From positions 248,001-312,000 of the forward strand of contig JACGCN010000036.1 in NCBI GenBank assembly GCA_014905825.1: a DNA stretch of 64,000 bases. Direction: 5' to 3'. Made by a program: the position numbers and the translations under genes. Positions 32,986 through 44,137 of the stretch are shown in pieces. The notes beneath the pieces were generated by a model, which worked only from the letters and a program-made list of their open reading frames with translations, was not told the DNA's origin and ran no database searches. How positions within the stretch are numbered: the first letter of the stretch is position 1; every line of letters starts with the position of its first letter. The DNA comes from Lyophyllum atratum (lineage: Eukaryota; Basidiomycota; Agaricomycetes; Agaricales; Lyophyllaceae).

Positions 32986-33468
32986 TCACGTGATTTGGGC
33001 CATCGCGTGATATTCGCGTCTCAACGCCGGCGCGTTTCTCAGGTCGTATTCGGAAACCCAACTATCCTCAGTGGGTTCGTAACCTTTCCATCGGATAAGG
33101 TACTGTCTACGGCTGCCCTTCCTACGCGAGTTGAGTCGATGACCTAAGATGGCCTCAACCTCGTATTCTTCAGTAGCCAGGAAATCTCTAGTGGGGGGAA
33201 GGGTAGTCCGTTCCCCGAATTTTGGATCCGACGGTGTATAGCGTTTTAAGTGTTGTAGATTGAAAACTGGGTGCATGGGGTAGGTGTCTGGAAGACGGAG
33301 TCGGTAAACCATAGGGTTGACCTTTTCGAGGACTTCGAAAGGTCCAATTGTTCGTTGAATGAGTTTGCGTCCCGTGCCCTTGACATCCACTAGTTCAAGC
33401 GAATGCGGGTTAACTAGGGCCCATTCTCCGATGTCGAATTCGACTACGGGGCGTCTGCCCTTGTTGTA
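32986..33468 (-). CDS. Retroelement pol C-terminus with chromodomain
   Basis: Continuation of the pol frame after the nested transposon: deleting 3,077 bp (element plus one TA) restores the same frame as the integrase. It carries the post-integrase beta region (DIGEWALV, GPFEVLEKV, HPVFNLQHLK) and a chromodomain (EYEVEAILGHR ... YLIRWKGYE ... SWVSEYDL), the module by which chromoviruses are thought to choose heterochromatin. Ends at TGA 32986. Split from its own start by the transposon, so it cannot be made as part of pol at this locus. Confidence 0.93.
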   Translation of the reverse strand, partial: YNKGRRPVVEFDIGEWALVNPHSLELVDVKGTGRKLIQRTIGPFEVLEKVNPMVYRLRLPDTYPMHPVFNLQHLKRYTPSDPKFGERTTLPPTRDFLATEEYEVEAILGHRLNSRRKGSRRQYLIRWKGYEPTEDSWVSEYDLRNAPALRREYHAMAQIT

Positions 33469-36400
33469 TGGTGCCGTTCACTTATAGGCCGCCAAATTGT
33501 GACAAATAATATAGCACCTTCAGAAATTGATATTTTTCTTATTGGTCTTGCCAAAACACTCCTTTTGATGATAGGATGAGAACCACAAGACAGATTCTTG
33601 ATAGCTTCAAAATTGGTTGAGATATGATTTTTTACGGCGACCGATTTGGCCACCTTCTATATATGGTAAGATTAGTAATACCCAAAAAAGGAAATAGTTA
33701 TATCTAGGCGTCAAAAGCCTGCGCAACCGTCTCTGGAATGCGTCGGTGGGACTTATACCTCGTTGAACTAAATTGCTTCACTTTAACCTGTGCATCCTGT
33801 GTCCCAAGACCTTCCCGGTAAGCATCCATCCACCTGTGCATTCGGTGTTCCCATTTCCGGATGGTTGCAAGTTGAACAGATGAGAGAGCGTGTGGCATAT
33901 TCTCCTTCAGAGTTTCGAAGGTCATGTCACAATGCTCCCGCAAGTACCTTTTGACAGCTCCCCAGAAAAACTCAATGAAATTGAGTTCACAGTGGAATTT
34001 GGGGAGCAGTATACACAGGTGCCCGGCTGCTTCGATGATCTCCTGAACCAAAGATTTCTGTTGCTGGAAATCAGGTTGTTTCGTCATGATCCGTAAGCAG
34101 CAGCATGAGGTTGCGTCTGCTTCACATTTGTTCTTGCATTTGCCCCTTATTCCCTGGGTGTTGATGCCTCTTTCGGTGAGGATCTGGCGGAGTCCCTTTG
34201 GCAGATTGGGAAATGTCGGGTGATCAGCAGGAAAGACCATTTCCTGCGGGAATCTCTGGCCATTGTATTCATACCAGCCATTTCGGAGGCATGGCTGCTT
34301 CCCGCCAGGGTTCACGTTCATGCGGTTTGCAACCAAGGCGTCCGCAGAGTATGCTGAATGACCCTGAGAGTTGTCGACCATAAAAAGAGCTTGATACCCG
34401 GGTCCGTGAACCCTTTCAAACGCAGGGATGATCTTCTCCGTCAGCTGCATGAGACGTTGTGATAAGCATTAATACCTTTAACAATCATATTTTCTTACCT
34501 GCGTGCAGAACATGTCACCGGTCCAGTACCCATCATAATTTTTACCATACTCCAATGTCTGGCTTGCCTCTGACAACCAACCGACCGTCGAACAAATGAC
34601 ATCGCTTTGATGGAGGCCACGTCCCACTCCCTTCTTCCTGAGTTTGTGTTGATTATCAAGAACCCAGCTTTTCGAGACGGTGTCATGAGCCTGAGCAGTC
34701 ATCTCATCCTGGGCAACAAGAACCAATGGGCGCTCGACGAGATTGGCAGGTGTTATTGGGTTATCCACATTCCCAACCTCATAACGGACTAAACGCGGGA
34801 AGTATTCGTTCATCTGGGGAAGGAAAATGTTATTCCGGTACTCCAGAACATCGGGGCGATCGTGCCCATCGAAATATAGGCCTTTCTTATAACCAATGTA
34901 GCGAAACCCCTCGCTGCGAAGCCATCGACGTGCTGTGCTGATGGAAACACCTTTCTTCACCTTCATTTGAATGCGCGGAAAGAGTTCAACTTCCATGTAT
35001 TTCTTCAACCCCCGCGGCATCTCCTCGCGCACAATATGGCGAAGGTATTTATCTGCCGCGTCCGGCACCAGCTTCCCAGCTGAGAAGTCCTTCAACTTCG
35101 ACGGATTCATGGCCCACTTGTGTGATCGGACGTATGAGCGCAGTTCAGCACGGATCGCAGGATCATCCAGCACTGAGTAAACCTTCCCGTGACGTCCTTT
35201 TTGAGACTGAGGAAGGATGCGCTCTCTGATCCAATCCTTTGTCCACCTGAGCAGATTTCTCCCTCCCCACTTCGCAGCAAATCCATGACTTTCTGCGGCA
35301 CGTTGTGATGCATCCAAAGGCAGTCGGCCATTCTTAATGGACATTCGGAGTAAGCTCTGGATCGCGAGAGTGCGATATGCCTGGAGACCGGATGGACCAC
35401 CCTCGAATTTCGTTTTCTTCGACTTCAGGAGTTTTTGGACGTCACTGAGCGCGTTATCCAACTTTTTACGCTTCTCAGCTTTGTTTCTTTCTCGTTGGGT
35501 ACGGACTGGAACTTCGAGACAGCGACGTTTTAAAGGGGGTGCGGCGGGCAACAAGGTTCGTGTCGAAACACTCTCGGGAACAGGATTCGACTCGGTACTC
35601 ATGGTTTCTCGGTCCCTCTCGTCATCTCCCTCATAATCGTCGTCGTCGTTATCAGAAGAATAGTAAGCAAGCTCAGCGGGCGTAAACAGCTCCGTCTGAG
35701 TCACTATCTCAGGCTCGGGGATATCAGAATCGTCTGTCTCTAATGATGGGGCAGGAGTCTCGGATAACGTTGCTGCAGGCCGGGCTCGTGGGGCAAAGTA
35801 GTTCTGCATGAAGAGAACCTTGGGATCCTTGCTGAAGATGCTGTGAGTTGTTATGATATTCCTCAAGTTGAACAAGTACTCACGAAATTTTGGCATTTTC
35901 GCGCAGTCCCTGCCGCTCCCGTGCTTCCTGCGCCTTGCGTCGAATGCTCCGAGCAGAGTGGCCATTATATCCCAGGGCTCGGTTAGCCTCTGCCTTCTTC
36001 CACTCCTCGGTTGTCTTTGGCATCTGCATCTGCTGGTACAGGTCTTTCCCTTTTGAGATCCTTGCAACGTCGTCTTCACTAAAGTCGCTGATAGTCTCGC
36101 ACCCTGCATCCGAATCATCGTGATCCTGTGAGCTTGTCTCGTCGTCATCTGTCGTGCCATAATTATTGACACCACCTTGATATGCCGTCTCTTCAGAATC
36201 CGAGTCGACAATCAGCGGCAGCGCGGGCGCGTGTGAATCTGGTCCCGGGGTTCCCATGGGTGTTATCTGCCTTACTTTCAAGGCCCCGGCGCGTGCGCGA
36301 GCAGCAGCAATGCGGAGGTACTTCTTCTTGGACGGCATTTTTGCATGTAGAACAGAGAAATTCACTTCAATTCACCATAACGTACTTGTCTACCGAACGA

Positions 36401-36543
36401 CGTCTGTAACGAGCCCGCAGACCACTCGTTGTAAGGCTCTACGCCGCCGCCGAGTCTAACATGGCCAAATTGAAAAAAAAATTCCGGCCTCCGGCGGATT
36501 TGGCCACTGTCACATTTTGGCGGCCTCTAAGTGAACGGCACCA
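33469..36543 (-). mobile_element. Complete Tc1/mariner-type DNA transposon nested in pol
   Basis: A 3,075-bp element with TA target duplication (33467-33468 and 36544-36545) and 36-bp terminal inverted repeats differing at two sites, starting TGGTGCCGTTCACTTA (33469-33504 and 36508-36543). It carries a single transposase gene of about 2.6 kb with two introns and no visible break. Sitting inside the pol reading frame of a young retrotransposon, it must have inserted even more recently. The clean ends, TA duplication and intact gene suggest it could be active. Confidence 0.95.
33704..36338 (-). CDS. DDE transposase (Tc1/mariner/IS630 group)
   Basis: Starts at 36338 (MPSKKKYLRI). Two introns with GTGAGT and GTAAGA donors join exons at about 35,880/35,837 (AKIS to IFSKDP) and 34,493/34,447 (MFCTQ to LTEK). 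Total is about 850 residues, larger than classic Tc1 transposases, with a disordered acidic head and a Lys/Arg-rich helical DNA-binding middle (KAEKRKKLDNALSDVQK). The catalytic core has VLVAQDEMTAQ (first Asp), LFMVDNSQGHSAYSADAL (second Asp) and HCELNFIEFFWGAVKRY (Glu). These suit a DDE endonuclease of the IS630/Tc1 superfamily. Exon joins keep frame and no stop interrupts it. Confidence 0.9.
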
Positions 36544-36545
36544 TA

Positions 36546-39500
36546 GGCCCGGGCTTGTCGTTCCTGAGCTCGTACGACAGAGTCTCGCGCGTTTCTACGA
36601 TGGATTTCCATCTCTTCAACGAACGTTTCTCCCTTTTGGCTGGACAAGAACGGGCGGGCGACAGGATCGGTTTGCGGAGCTACGACTCCCGCTGTGGTTT
36701 GCGGTTTGTAACCCATAAGCAAGAAGTTCGGCGAATATGATGTAGAGGAGTGGACGGCGGAGTTGTAAGCGTGGGCTAAGGCAGATAGCCATTGGGCCCA
36801 GGAGGCACGATCCGTTGCTACGTAAGCACGGAGCATTTGTTCGATTGTGGCGTTCAGTACTTCGGTCTGACCGTCCGTTTGCGGGTGGTGGGCTGAGGAC
36901 AGCGCCATCACGCTGCCGTAGCTTTCGACGACCGAGCGCCAGAAGGCTGTAGACCAACGGCGATCGCGATCTGCTATGATGCGTTCGGGAAGGCCATAGA
37001 CATTGGCGACCCGTTCTACAAAAATTTTGGCAAATCCTTCTTGTGAAAGTTCTTCGTGTGTTGGAATGAATAAAGCATATTTAGTAAGTTTGTCCACGAT
37101 AACTAGTACCGCGGTGTATTTGATATCCCCGGATGGAGGGAGACCTGTTATTAGGTCTAGGGAGACGGTAGCGAATGGTCGGGCCGGGATGTGAGCGGGA
37201 CGTAGACCTCCCATTTGACGACGATGGTCCGTTTTGATCTTCTGGCAGACATCGCATGAAGCTGTATACTCATGGACGTCCGAAAACATCTTGGGCCAGA
37301 AGAAGAGTTCTTTGAGCCTCGCCAGGAACCTTCGAGGTCCGGCGTGGGCACTCTCGAAAGGAGACTCATGTATCCATCGAAGTACGTAGTTTACCACATC
37401 CTTCGGCACGCAAAGTCGAGCGTTCCAGTCGGCGTCGATGAAATAAAGTAGACCGTTACTCCCCTTCTGGTACCGGGACGGAGTTAAGACTTTATTCGGA
37501 TTCGGTACTTCGTCGGCATAGCTTTGTTTGAAGGATGAATCCTTCGGGTACGCGTCTGCGAACATTTTGATCATGTCCGGGTTCATGGAGATAAGCAGAT
37601 GTGATTTCTTGGACCAGTCGTCTTCCGGTTCCTCTGTAGGAGGTTTCACTCCAGCGGGATAAGTCCAAGGATTGCCTTCAGGGAAAGGGAGTCCGTCTGC
37701 CCCTAGTGACTCGATTTCCGAAGTAGTGTCGGGCTGGCTCGCTGGGTCGCCTGACGCTTCGGAGTTTTGTTTCTCTCCTAAGGTCGGCAACTCACCAGCA
37801 GTGCGTTTGGCAGCACTCCGAGTTTGAATGGGATGGGCTTCCTTGTCGATAACATCTTCCCACCACCAAACCGTGAAAGCGGCCTTCTTTGCCGGGGCAT
37901 GGGAACCAGCATCTTCTGCTGACTGGGCTAGATGCTGCGCGCCTTCACTGGGTACGATTGGAGAGATGTCGTCCCTTAACGGGGAGTTGTGCTGCGGAGT
38001 TCTTGGTAGCCGAGATAAAGGATCAACGTTCGAATGTATTCGCCCTGGGCGATGTACAATCTTTAGTCCTGGATAGGCGGCGTACACAGCCCCCCACGCG
38101 GCCAACCTCCTGTTAGTGTTCTCGTAGATACGAGCCCATTGTAAGGCGGCGTGGTCCGTGATCAATATCACTGTCTCTCCTTCAATGAAAGGTTGAAACT
38201 TGACGAGGGCTTCCTTAGCGCCCAGAGCTTCGCGTTCCGTAGCGCTGTAGTTTCGTTCCGCCTGATGGAGTGTCCTGCTCCAGTAGCATATGACGTGTTC
38301 CACTCGTACCACAGTCTCGTCGAGGCTGATGCCCCACGGGGTACGAGCAGCCAACCCTTCATCGACGTCTTTCGACAGAATAGGCACCAAGTTGGGTACA
38401 TCGGCTCCAGCGTCCCATGCCTTGGAGAGGCGGTCGTACATCGGAGTCCCCTTCAGATCCCTGACAGCGATAGGCTGCACCTGTTGGAGACTAGCACCCA
38501 AAGCGAAATCGGAAGCGTCGGTGTAAAGTCGATAAGGTTGTCCTCGTTCTGGATGTCCCAGCACGGGGGCACTAGAAAGGGCCGTTTTAACCTGATGGAA
38601 AGCGATCTCGTGTTCCGCCTCCCAGGTCCATCGGACTCCTTTGCGCAACAGAGCAAACAGGGGTGCCGCAATGAAGGAGTAGAACGGGATGTACGCCGAG
38701 AAGTAGACCACCATACCGAGGAACTTTTGAAGATCCGACATTGATCGCGGACGAGTGAGGTCAATAATCGCGCTGACTTTCTCCTGATGAGTGGAAAGGC
38801 CCAGACGGGATACCTTCTGCCCTAGAAGTAGGATAGAGGCGAATCCAACGAAACACTTCGGAGGAGACAGAGTGATTCCCGCCGCCGCGATGGCACCTAA
38901 TACATTGTCTAGATGCACCAGATGGTCGTCCCAAGATTTCGAGAATACCACTATGTCGTCGATGTAGACCAACGTGAACAGCCATAGGAACGGGGCTAAA
39001 ACGCCTTGCATGATCCGCTGGAAGATGGATGGTCCGTTGCGCAGGCCGAATGGCATACGCTTGAATTGGAATAGCCCTAGATGGCAACGGAACGCAGTGC
39101 ATTCCTTCGCCGACTCGGCCATTTCCAACTGGGTGAATCCCGCGAGAGCGTCGAAGGTGGAAAGTACCTGAGCTCCTGACAGCGCCTGGATGATTTCTGA
39201 TTGACGAGGTATAGGAAACTCATCCGGCACCGTCTTCGCGTTGAGTTTACGGTAGTCGACAACGAGACGAGGTTTACCGTTGCGGTACACGACGACCACC
39301 GGAAATCCCCATGGGCTCTTGGAGGGCTCTATGACCCCCGCCTCAAACCAGGAATTTACTTGTTTCTCGATAACTTCTCGCTTAGCTGGCGAAGCTCCGT
39401 ACATAGGTACCGAGATAGGGGTGGTTCCCGGCTGAAGGGGTACGTCCACTCGAGCATCGACTTTCCCTAGCCTGCCATCTAGTCCGAAGGCGGCCTGGTT

Positions 39501-42050
39501 CTTTCGCAGGACTTCAGCCAGCCTGGGTTTTATATCGTCAGGGATGTCGGGTCCCAAGTTCACGAGCTCCGCGACGTCACCCGCCATGGGTTCGTCCGGC
39601 AGAGCAGTCGTTTTCGGGCCCCACGCGTCGTCTTTTTCCAGCAGGTCCTCTGTAGCGGGAGCATCAGAGGGCTGAGCGCTAGCGAGGTCTTGAGCCCTGA
39701 GAGATCCCTCGATGACTGTCTTCAAGGCTTCAGCAGACGCCGCGCATTTGCCCCATTCTTCCGGGGTAGCTGGCTTGTCCGCGAAACTGTCGGGATCTTT
39801 AAGGTATCCGACAATGTCACCCTTACGAATGTACCAAGGCGTCTTCGAAGGATTGGCGATCGGTAAATAAGGGGCGTCCGCTGAGATCCAAGTAGTGGGA
39901 GCAGCCAGCACGGTCATACCCGGATCGCCGATTATGATTTTTTCGACAATCCATTCCTTCTTTTCACCGAAAGGCGCTTCCACAGGAACATTGTGAACTG
40001 ACTCGGCAGTGATAAGAACATCTTCCGAAGCTACGACGGGGGGATCGGTATGGCCGAAATTCTTGGCGCGTACTCGACCCCGCCGTACTGCTTTTGTGCG
40101 TATAAAGGATTGCACGTTGAATGCTTTGCGAATTTCGAAGCCGAGGTCCACTTGTTGCGCTGAAGAAGCGGGAATGACTAGATCAGAATCCCCCACTATC
40201 ACTTCACAGTGTCCCGTAACGTGACGAGTCAGTCCGAGCTCATAAGTGGTCTGGAAGTCCTCCCCAAGTAGTAGAGGCACCTTCATGTCACGAACGATAT
40301 ACGCTTCCAGTTCGAAGCTCACCATTCTATGGTCGGCGGTTTCGGCGTACATGGTGGTGGTGACATAACCCAAGACTTTGGCGTGTCCGGTGAGGTGATA
40401 CAGCTTAATTCTCAAGCCTTCCTTCGGAGCAGGGAGTCCTGGAATTGACTTCCAATAGTCTTCGGACATCAGAGTGATATCAGCGCCTGAATCTAACCGG
40501 CCCTGTACGGGAGCCTGGTCGACGGCGCCAATATGAGCTTTTACGTGCAAGGCTCTCGATCCCAGGGATCCATACCCCGCAGGGAGGGATCGTTTCTTTC
40601 TGGCAGCGACTATTTCCACATAGGGCGGCGGTGGTGGTGGCATTTCCTCCGGAGGGGTCGCGTCTTTCGAAGCAGAACGCGTAGCCGCCTCCCGTTCTTG
40701 CTGTTTGGCCAGCTTCCTGCTCGAAAACATCACCCGTCTTCGATAGTTCCTATTAGCGCCATAGAATTCAGATGGGAAGGCGTCTGCTAGATAGACGTAG
40801 GCTACGTGTTCGTCGCTCGTATCAGCGTCATTCGTCTCAGGTTCACTCCCAGTATAAGCGGACGAAGAGGTCTTGGATTCCACAAGCATAGCTACGTACT
40901 CCCTATCGTGCTGAGCTAAGAGATCGTCGGCTATGTCCACCGTTATCAAGTGCGCGTTACGTAGCGAATCCCATTTGCCGTAGTGAGAACAATCCCGAGC
41001 GAAATGCAAAGGGCTGGTACAGATATAGCAAGACCCGTTCGGTTGTCTAGCGCTAACGACCTTGTCGTCTCTGGAGAAAGCGTAGCCATTGATCGTTTTG
41101 CCTTCAGGCCACGGTTTCTTTGCCGATGACGGTTTAGAAGAAGCGGGACGGCCTCGCGAATACACAGCGTGAGCTTCACGTTCCTCGTCAGAGTCTTCGT
41201 CGAGGTGCTCCTCAGGGCTCGCCTGCTGCTCGATGTCAGCGGCGTGGGCCGATCGACGATTGTTGTTCCTGAAGTAAGGTTGTGGGTTGCGCATCTTTTC
41301 AGCCAATTCCCAGGCGCTGACTAGGGTGCTCCCCATCCGTTTAGCTACCGCTTGGAGTTCGAAGATGGAGGGAGTAAGCCGTTCGTTAACCGTAGTATCC
41401 CATTCAGTGGGTTTGTTGCGTAGGATTCGGGATACGGCTAGTGGACCATCCTCGTCTTCGGGATACAAGAAGGAGTGATGCTTGATGCGCCGTTGAATGT
41501 AGTCGATAGGATCCTCGCGATCATAACCTTTCTGTCTAAATTTCATTTCCTCGAATTCGAAGGTCCGGTCTTTGATCCAATTCTCGTCGAGGAAGTGAGC
41601 TCGGATACCCAACAGCATTACGTTCCAGTCTTGGGATAAGTAATTCCGTACGTCGGAGGGTAGGGTCTGCCACCAGCTGAGAGCGCGTAAGGTCCATTTG
41701 AAAGGGGCCAGTTGGGCTAAACCTTCGCGCATCTTCTGGCTGAGAGTAGCTAGATGGCCCATGGTTCCGAGGTAATCGACCGCTGTGGTACCCATGCCGT
41801 CCCATGAGGGTAAGACAGACAGGTTCAACTTGTGGTTGAGTTGCCATTCTTCCACAAAGTTAGGATCGTACGGAGCTCGGGGCGCATAATTAGGCCCCGG
41901 TCCGTCTCCGCCTCCGCCTGGCGCGCCTCCATCTGGGGCACCACCTGGTCCACTTCCACCTGGCGCGCCTCCACCTGGGGCACCACCTGGTCCGCCTCCG
42001 CCTGATCCACCGCCACCCGGGGCACCACCGCTAGGCGCGCCTCCAGGTCG
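36546..42050 (-). CDS. Retroelement Gag-Pol (interrupted by mariner)
   Basis: Open from the codon after the ORF1 stop (42050) to the transposon junction; its first ATG is only at 41795, inside the capsid-like region. Order: a Gly/Pro linker of 14-residue repeats (about 41,900-42,045), a gag capsid-like helical domain, a CX2CX4HX4C zinc knuckle (near 41,010), aspartic protease with LDSGAD (near 40,490), reverse transcriptase with YIDDIV (near 38,960), RNase H (YTDASDF, near 38,520; TDHAAL, near 38,150) and integrase with HHCC zinc finger (37,235-37,350) and DDE core ending in the HHPQTDGQTE motif. About 70 extra residues sit between the first two RNase H motifs. The frame resumes at 33468 after the insert. 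Confidence 0.93.
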
Positions 42051-43835
42051 TCAGCTCGGGTTGCCTCCTTCGGGAGGTACGTCACCGTTACCCTCTCCCT
42101 TGGGTCCAGTGTAGCCGGGTACCGGATTGGAGTTGGAACCGGCTTTGTAAATGTAACTGGTCCAATTGTTGGGGCGAGGGATTTTGACGGCAAAGGAGGG
42201 AGGAATATTGCGCATATTGTTAAGTGAAGCCGGCGGCTGTATCTTCAATGGCCCCCCAGACTGAGAACCTGCATCGGTAGGAGCTACCGTGGAGGGTTGT
42301 CGCTGTGCGTGTGAAATGGCGCCGACGCCAGGGAGCGAAGTGATAGGGTGTCCTCTTCCGATACTCGAAATAGAGTCTGGGAGTTGGAAACGAAGATTGC
42401 GAGCAGTTGAGATGGACGGTAGAGTCCCTCTCATTTCCGCGGGTGAGCCTGGCGCTGTCTCGTATTCGACGTTGTTCGTGCGTCGTTCCCGGTGATGATA
42501 CGGGTCCTGTAACCCCTTGAAGTGTTCTGGATCGATGAGGATGTCCGCAGCCACAAGAAGGTCGGATTGGGCAGAAGCTTCGGGGTGGTCCTTGGGCAAT
42601 CTGTAGTCCGGCCGGAACGACAGTTTCCTGAGCTCTTCGTGAGCCGAAAGTACGCCGAACTGGGACCTGATTGAAGTTCGGGTAGAGTCATGCGAACTGA
42701 TAGAGTCCAAGTCTTCCGGGCGCAGGAAGATTCTCTCGAAACTCTTGATGAAGTTTCGGATGTGAGTAGCACCGATCACTGCTCGCCGTTGTAAGAGGGC
42801 TACGGTAAGCAAGATGTCGTTGCGATGTCGATTCCACCCAAGGGAGCGCAGGAGTTTGAATTGCGGGTCGTAGCGGAAACGGTTGCGTACAGGGCCGTGA
42901 GCTATGAAATCCGCGAAGGTGTGTAGCACTTGATGTATAGCTAGCACGAGCTGAGCTATGTCCCCGAGACGTGTTTCGTTCAACGAATACATAATTTCGT
43001 CTCCCTCCTTATATTGGACCAGATCCTCACGGGTCGGGGTTATGCCTATGAAGTCCTGTATACCCTGTTCCAAGGAGGTCCACAGTAGATCGTTGTGAGG
43101 GGTGTTCCATCGTATTAGGATGTGGCGAACGAGGGTTGATTCCGCTTCGCCTCGACCGGGTAGGCGACCGTCTACTCCGCCGAATCGCGTGATTGGGTCG
43201 TAGTGAACGGCGGGGTCGAACACTTGATGGTAACGGAAGTTCGAACACTCGATAGGCTCGTCTCTAATGTCGATATTCGAGAGAGCAGGCATTCCCCCAA
43301 ATATGAAAGGGTGGGAGTTCCACGAGGCGGGCGCGCCCGTGGTTTCCTGAGTCGCTGGGGCTCTGCCGTCCGGAGGAGGAGTCGCTTCCTCCGTAAGGTA
43401 GACCAGGGAAGGGGCTGCTGACTCTGAACGGTCGTCTGTAAACCGCCCCTCGCGCCTCGATCCTGATGACGGAGGGTACATCCTTTGGTGGGGAGGAGGA
43501 TCCCGAGAAGGTTTGCTGCCAGCGAACCTGGATTCCAGTTCCAGCAGAGGACCGTCTAAGGCTAGAGAGGGTCCAGGAGGGGATCCGCTCTGGGGATCGG
43601 GTACTGTCTCGATGGTCGGCGAGCGGTTGATTGGAACTGAGGAGGAAGCTCGCGCCTTGCCCTTGGGGATTCCAAGGGCCGGCGCCGAGCGAGGAGTCGC
43701 GTCGCCTGCAGCTGGAGAAGCAGCGGCGGTCGCGGGGGGAGAGCGAGTAACGGGGCGTTTCCCGGAGGCAGAGGGGTTGGAAGGGGTCGTAGCACCCGCT
43801 CCTGCCATGTTGGACGGGATTCGCTGAGGAGGCAT
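42051..43835 (-). CDS. Retroelement ORF1, Gag-like N-terminal protein
   Basis: 594 residues from ATG 43835 to TGA 42051-42053. The first third is Ser/Pro/Ala-rich and disordered. The middle (about residues 190-390) is helical with LGDIAQLVLAIHQVLHTFADF and RNFIKSFERIFLRPEDL and may be a matrix or capsid-type fold. The end is Pro/Gly-rich. It lies in the same frame as the following gag-pol part, from which only one TGA (context TGA C) separates it. It is therefore either a separate Gag piece joined by readthrough or a Gag-Pol precursor broken by a nonsense change. Family not recognised beyond its position in the element. Confidence 0.75.
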   Translation of the reverse strand: MPPQRIPSNMAGAGATTPSNPSASGKRPVTRSPPATAAASPAAGDATPRSAPALGIPKGKARASSSVPINRSPTIETVPDPQSGSPPGPSLALDGPLLELESRFAGSKPSRDPPPHQRMYPPSSGSRREGRFTDDRSESAAPSLVYLTEEATPPPDGRAPATQETTGAPASWNSHPFIFGGMPALSNIDIRDEPIECSNFRYHQVFDPAVHYDPITRFGGVDGRLPGRGEAESTLVRHILIRWNTPHNDLLWTSLEQGIQDFIGITPTREDLVQYKEGDEIMYSLNETRLGDIAQLVLAIHQVLHTFADFIAHGPVRNRFRYDPQFKLLRSLGWNRHRNDILLTVALLQRRAVIGATHIRNFIKSFERIFLRPEDLDSISSHDSTRTSIRSQFGVLSAHEELRKLSFRPDYRLPKDHPEASAQSDLLVAADILIDPEHFKGLQDPYHHRERRTNNVEYETAPGSPAEMRGTLPSISTARNLRFQLPDSISSIGRGHPITSLPGVGAISHAQRQPSTVAPTDAGSQSGGPLKIQPPASLNNMRNIPPSFAVKIPRPNNWTSYIYKAGSNSNPVPGYTGPKGEGNGDVPPEGGNPS

Positions 43836-44117
43836 AGCGGTTATGGAGAAGGGATGTGTTGAGTCGGACGATTAATAACCGTTAGACTTGAGGGCAGGTT
43901 GTCCGATGGTCGAGTACTGTAGTCGGTTGGGGAGCGCAATGAGGCTGCACAACCAATAATAAAATTTCCGTTGGGGTCCGGTGGCGCGCTAACCGATGAT
44001 CGACGATCGGAAACGTTGGGACTACGCAGACTGAATTTGAAGGATTTTCGGAGGGGTTCGACCTTCCAAAGAGGTCGTAGGTAGTAGGACTGAGAGACTT
44101 CATCACACTTGAGTGAA
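43836..44117 (-). other. Retroelement 5' leader
   Basis: About 280 bp between the primer-binding site and the ORF1 start. No coding frame on the sense strand is convincing. It should hold the packaging/dimer signals, which I cannot define from sequence alone. Confidence 0.5.
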
Positions 44118-44136
44118 GTCCGCGGTGCCCCCACCA
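44118..44136 (-). other. Primer-binding site
   Basis: One base inside the 5' LTR the sense strand reads TGGTGGGGGCACCGCGGAC; its complement ends GCCCCCACCA, as a tRNA 3' end with A discriminator and CCA should. It is not the initiator-Met site used by many LTR elements. The tRNA cannot be named without a tRNA set from this genome. Confidence 0.7.
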
Positions 44137-44137
44137 T

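Noticed and set aside
41900..42193. Third-frame ORF as the true link between ORF1 and gag-pol by frameshift
   Set aside because: ORF1 and gag-pol are in the same frame; the third frame is open because the Gly/Pro repeats lack stops in several frames.
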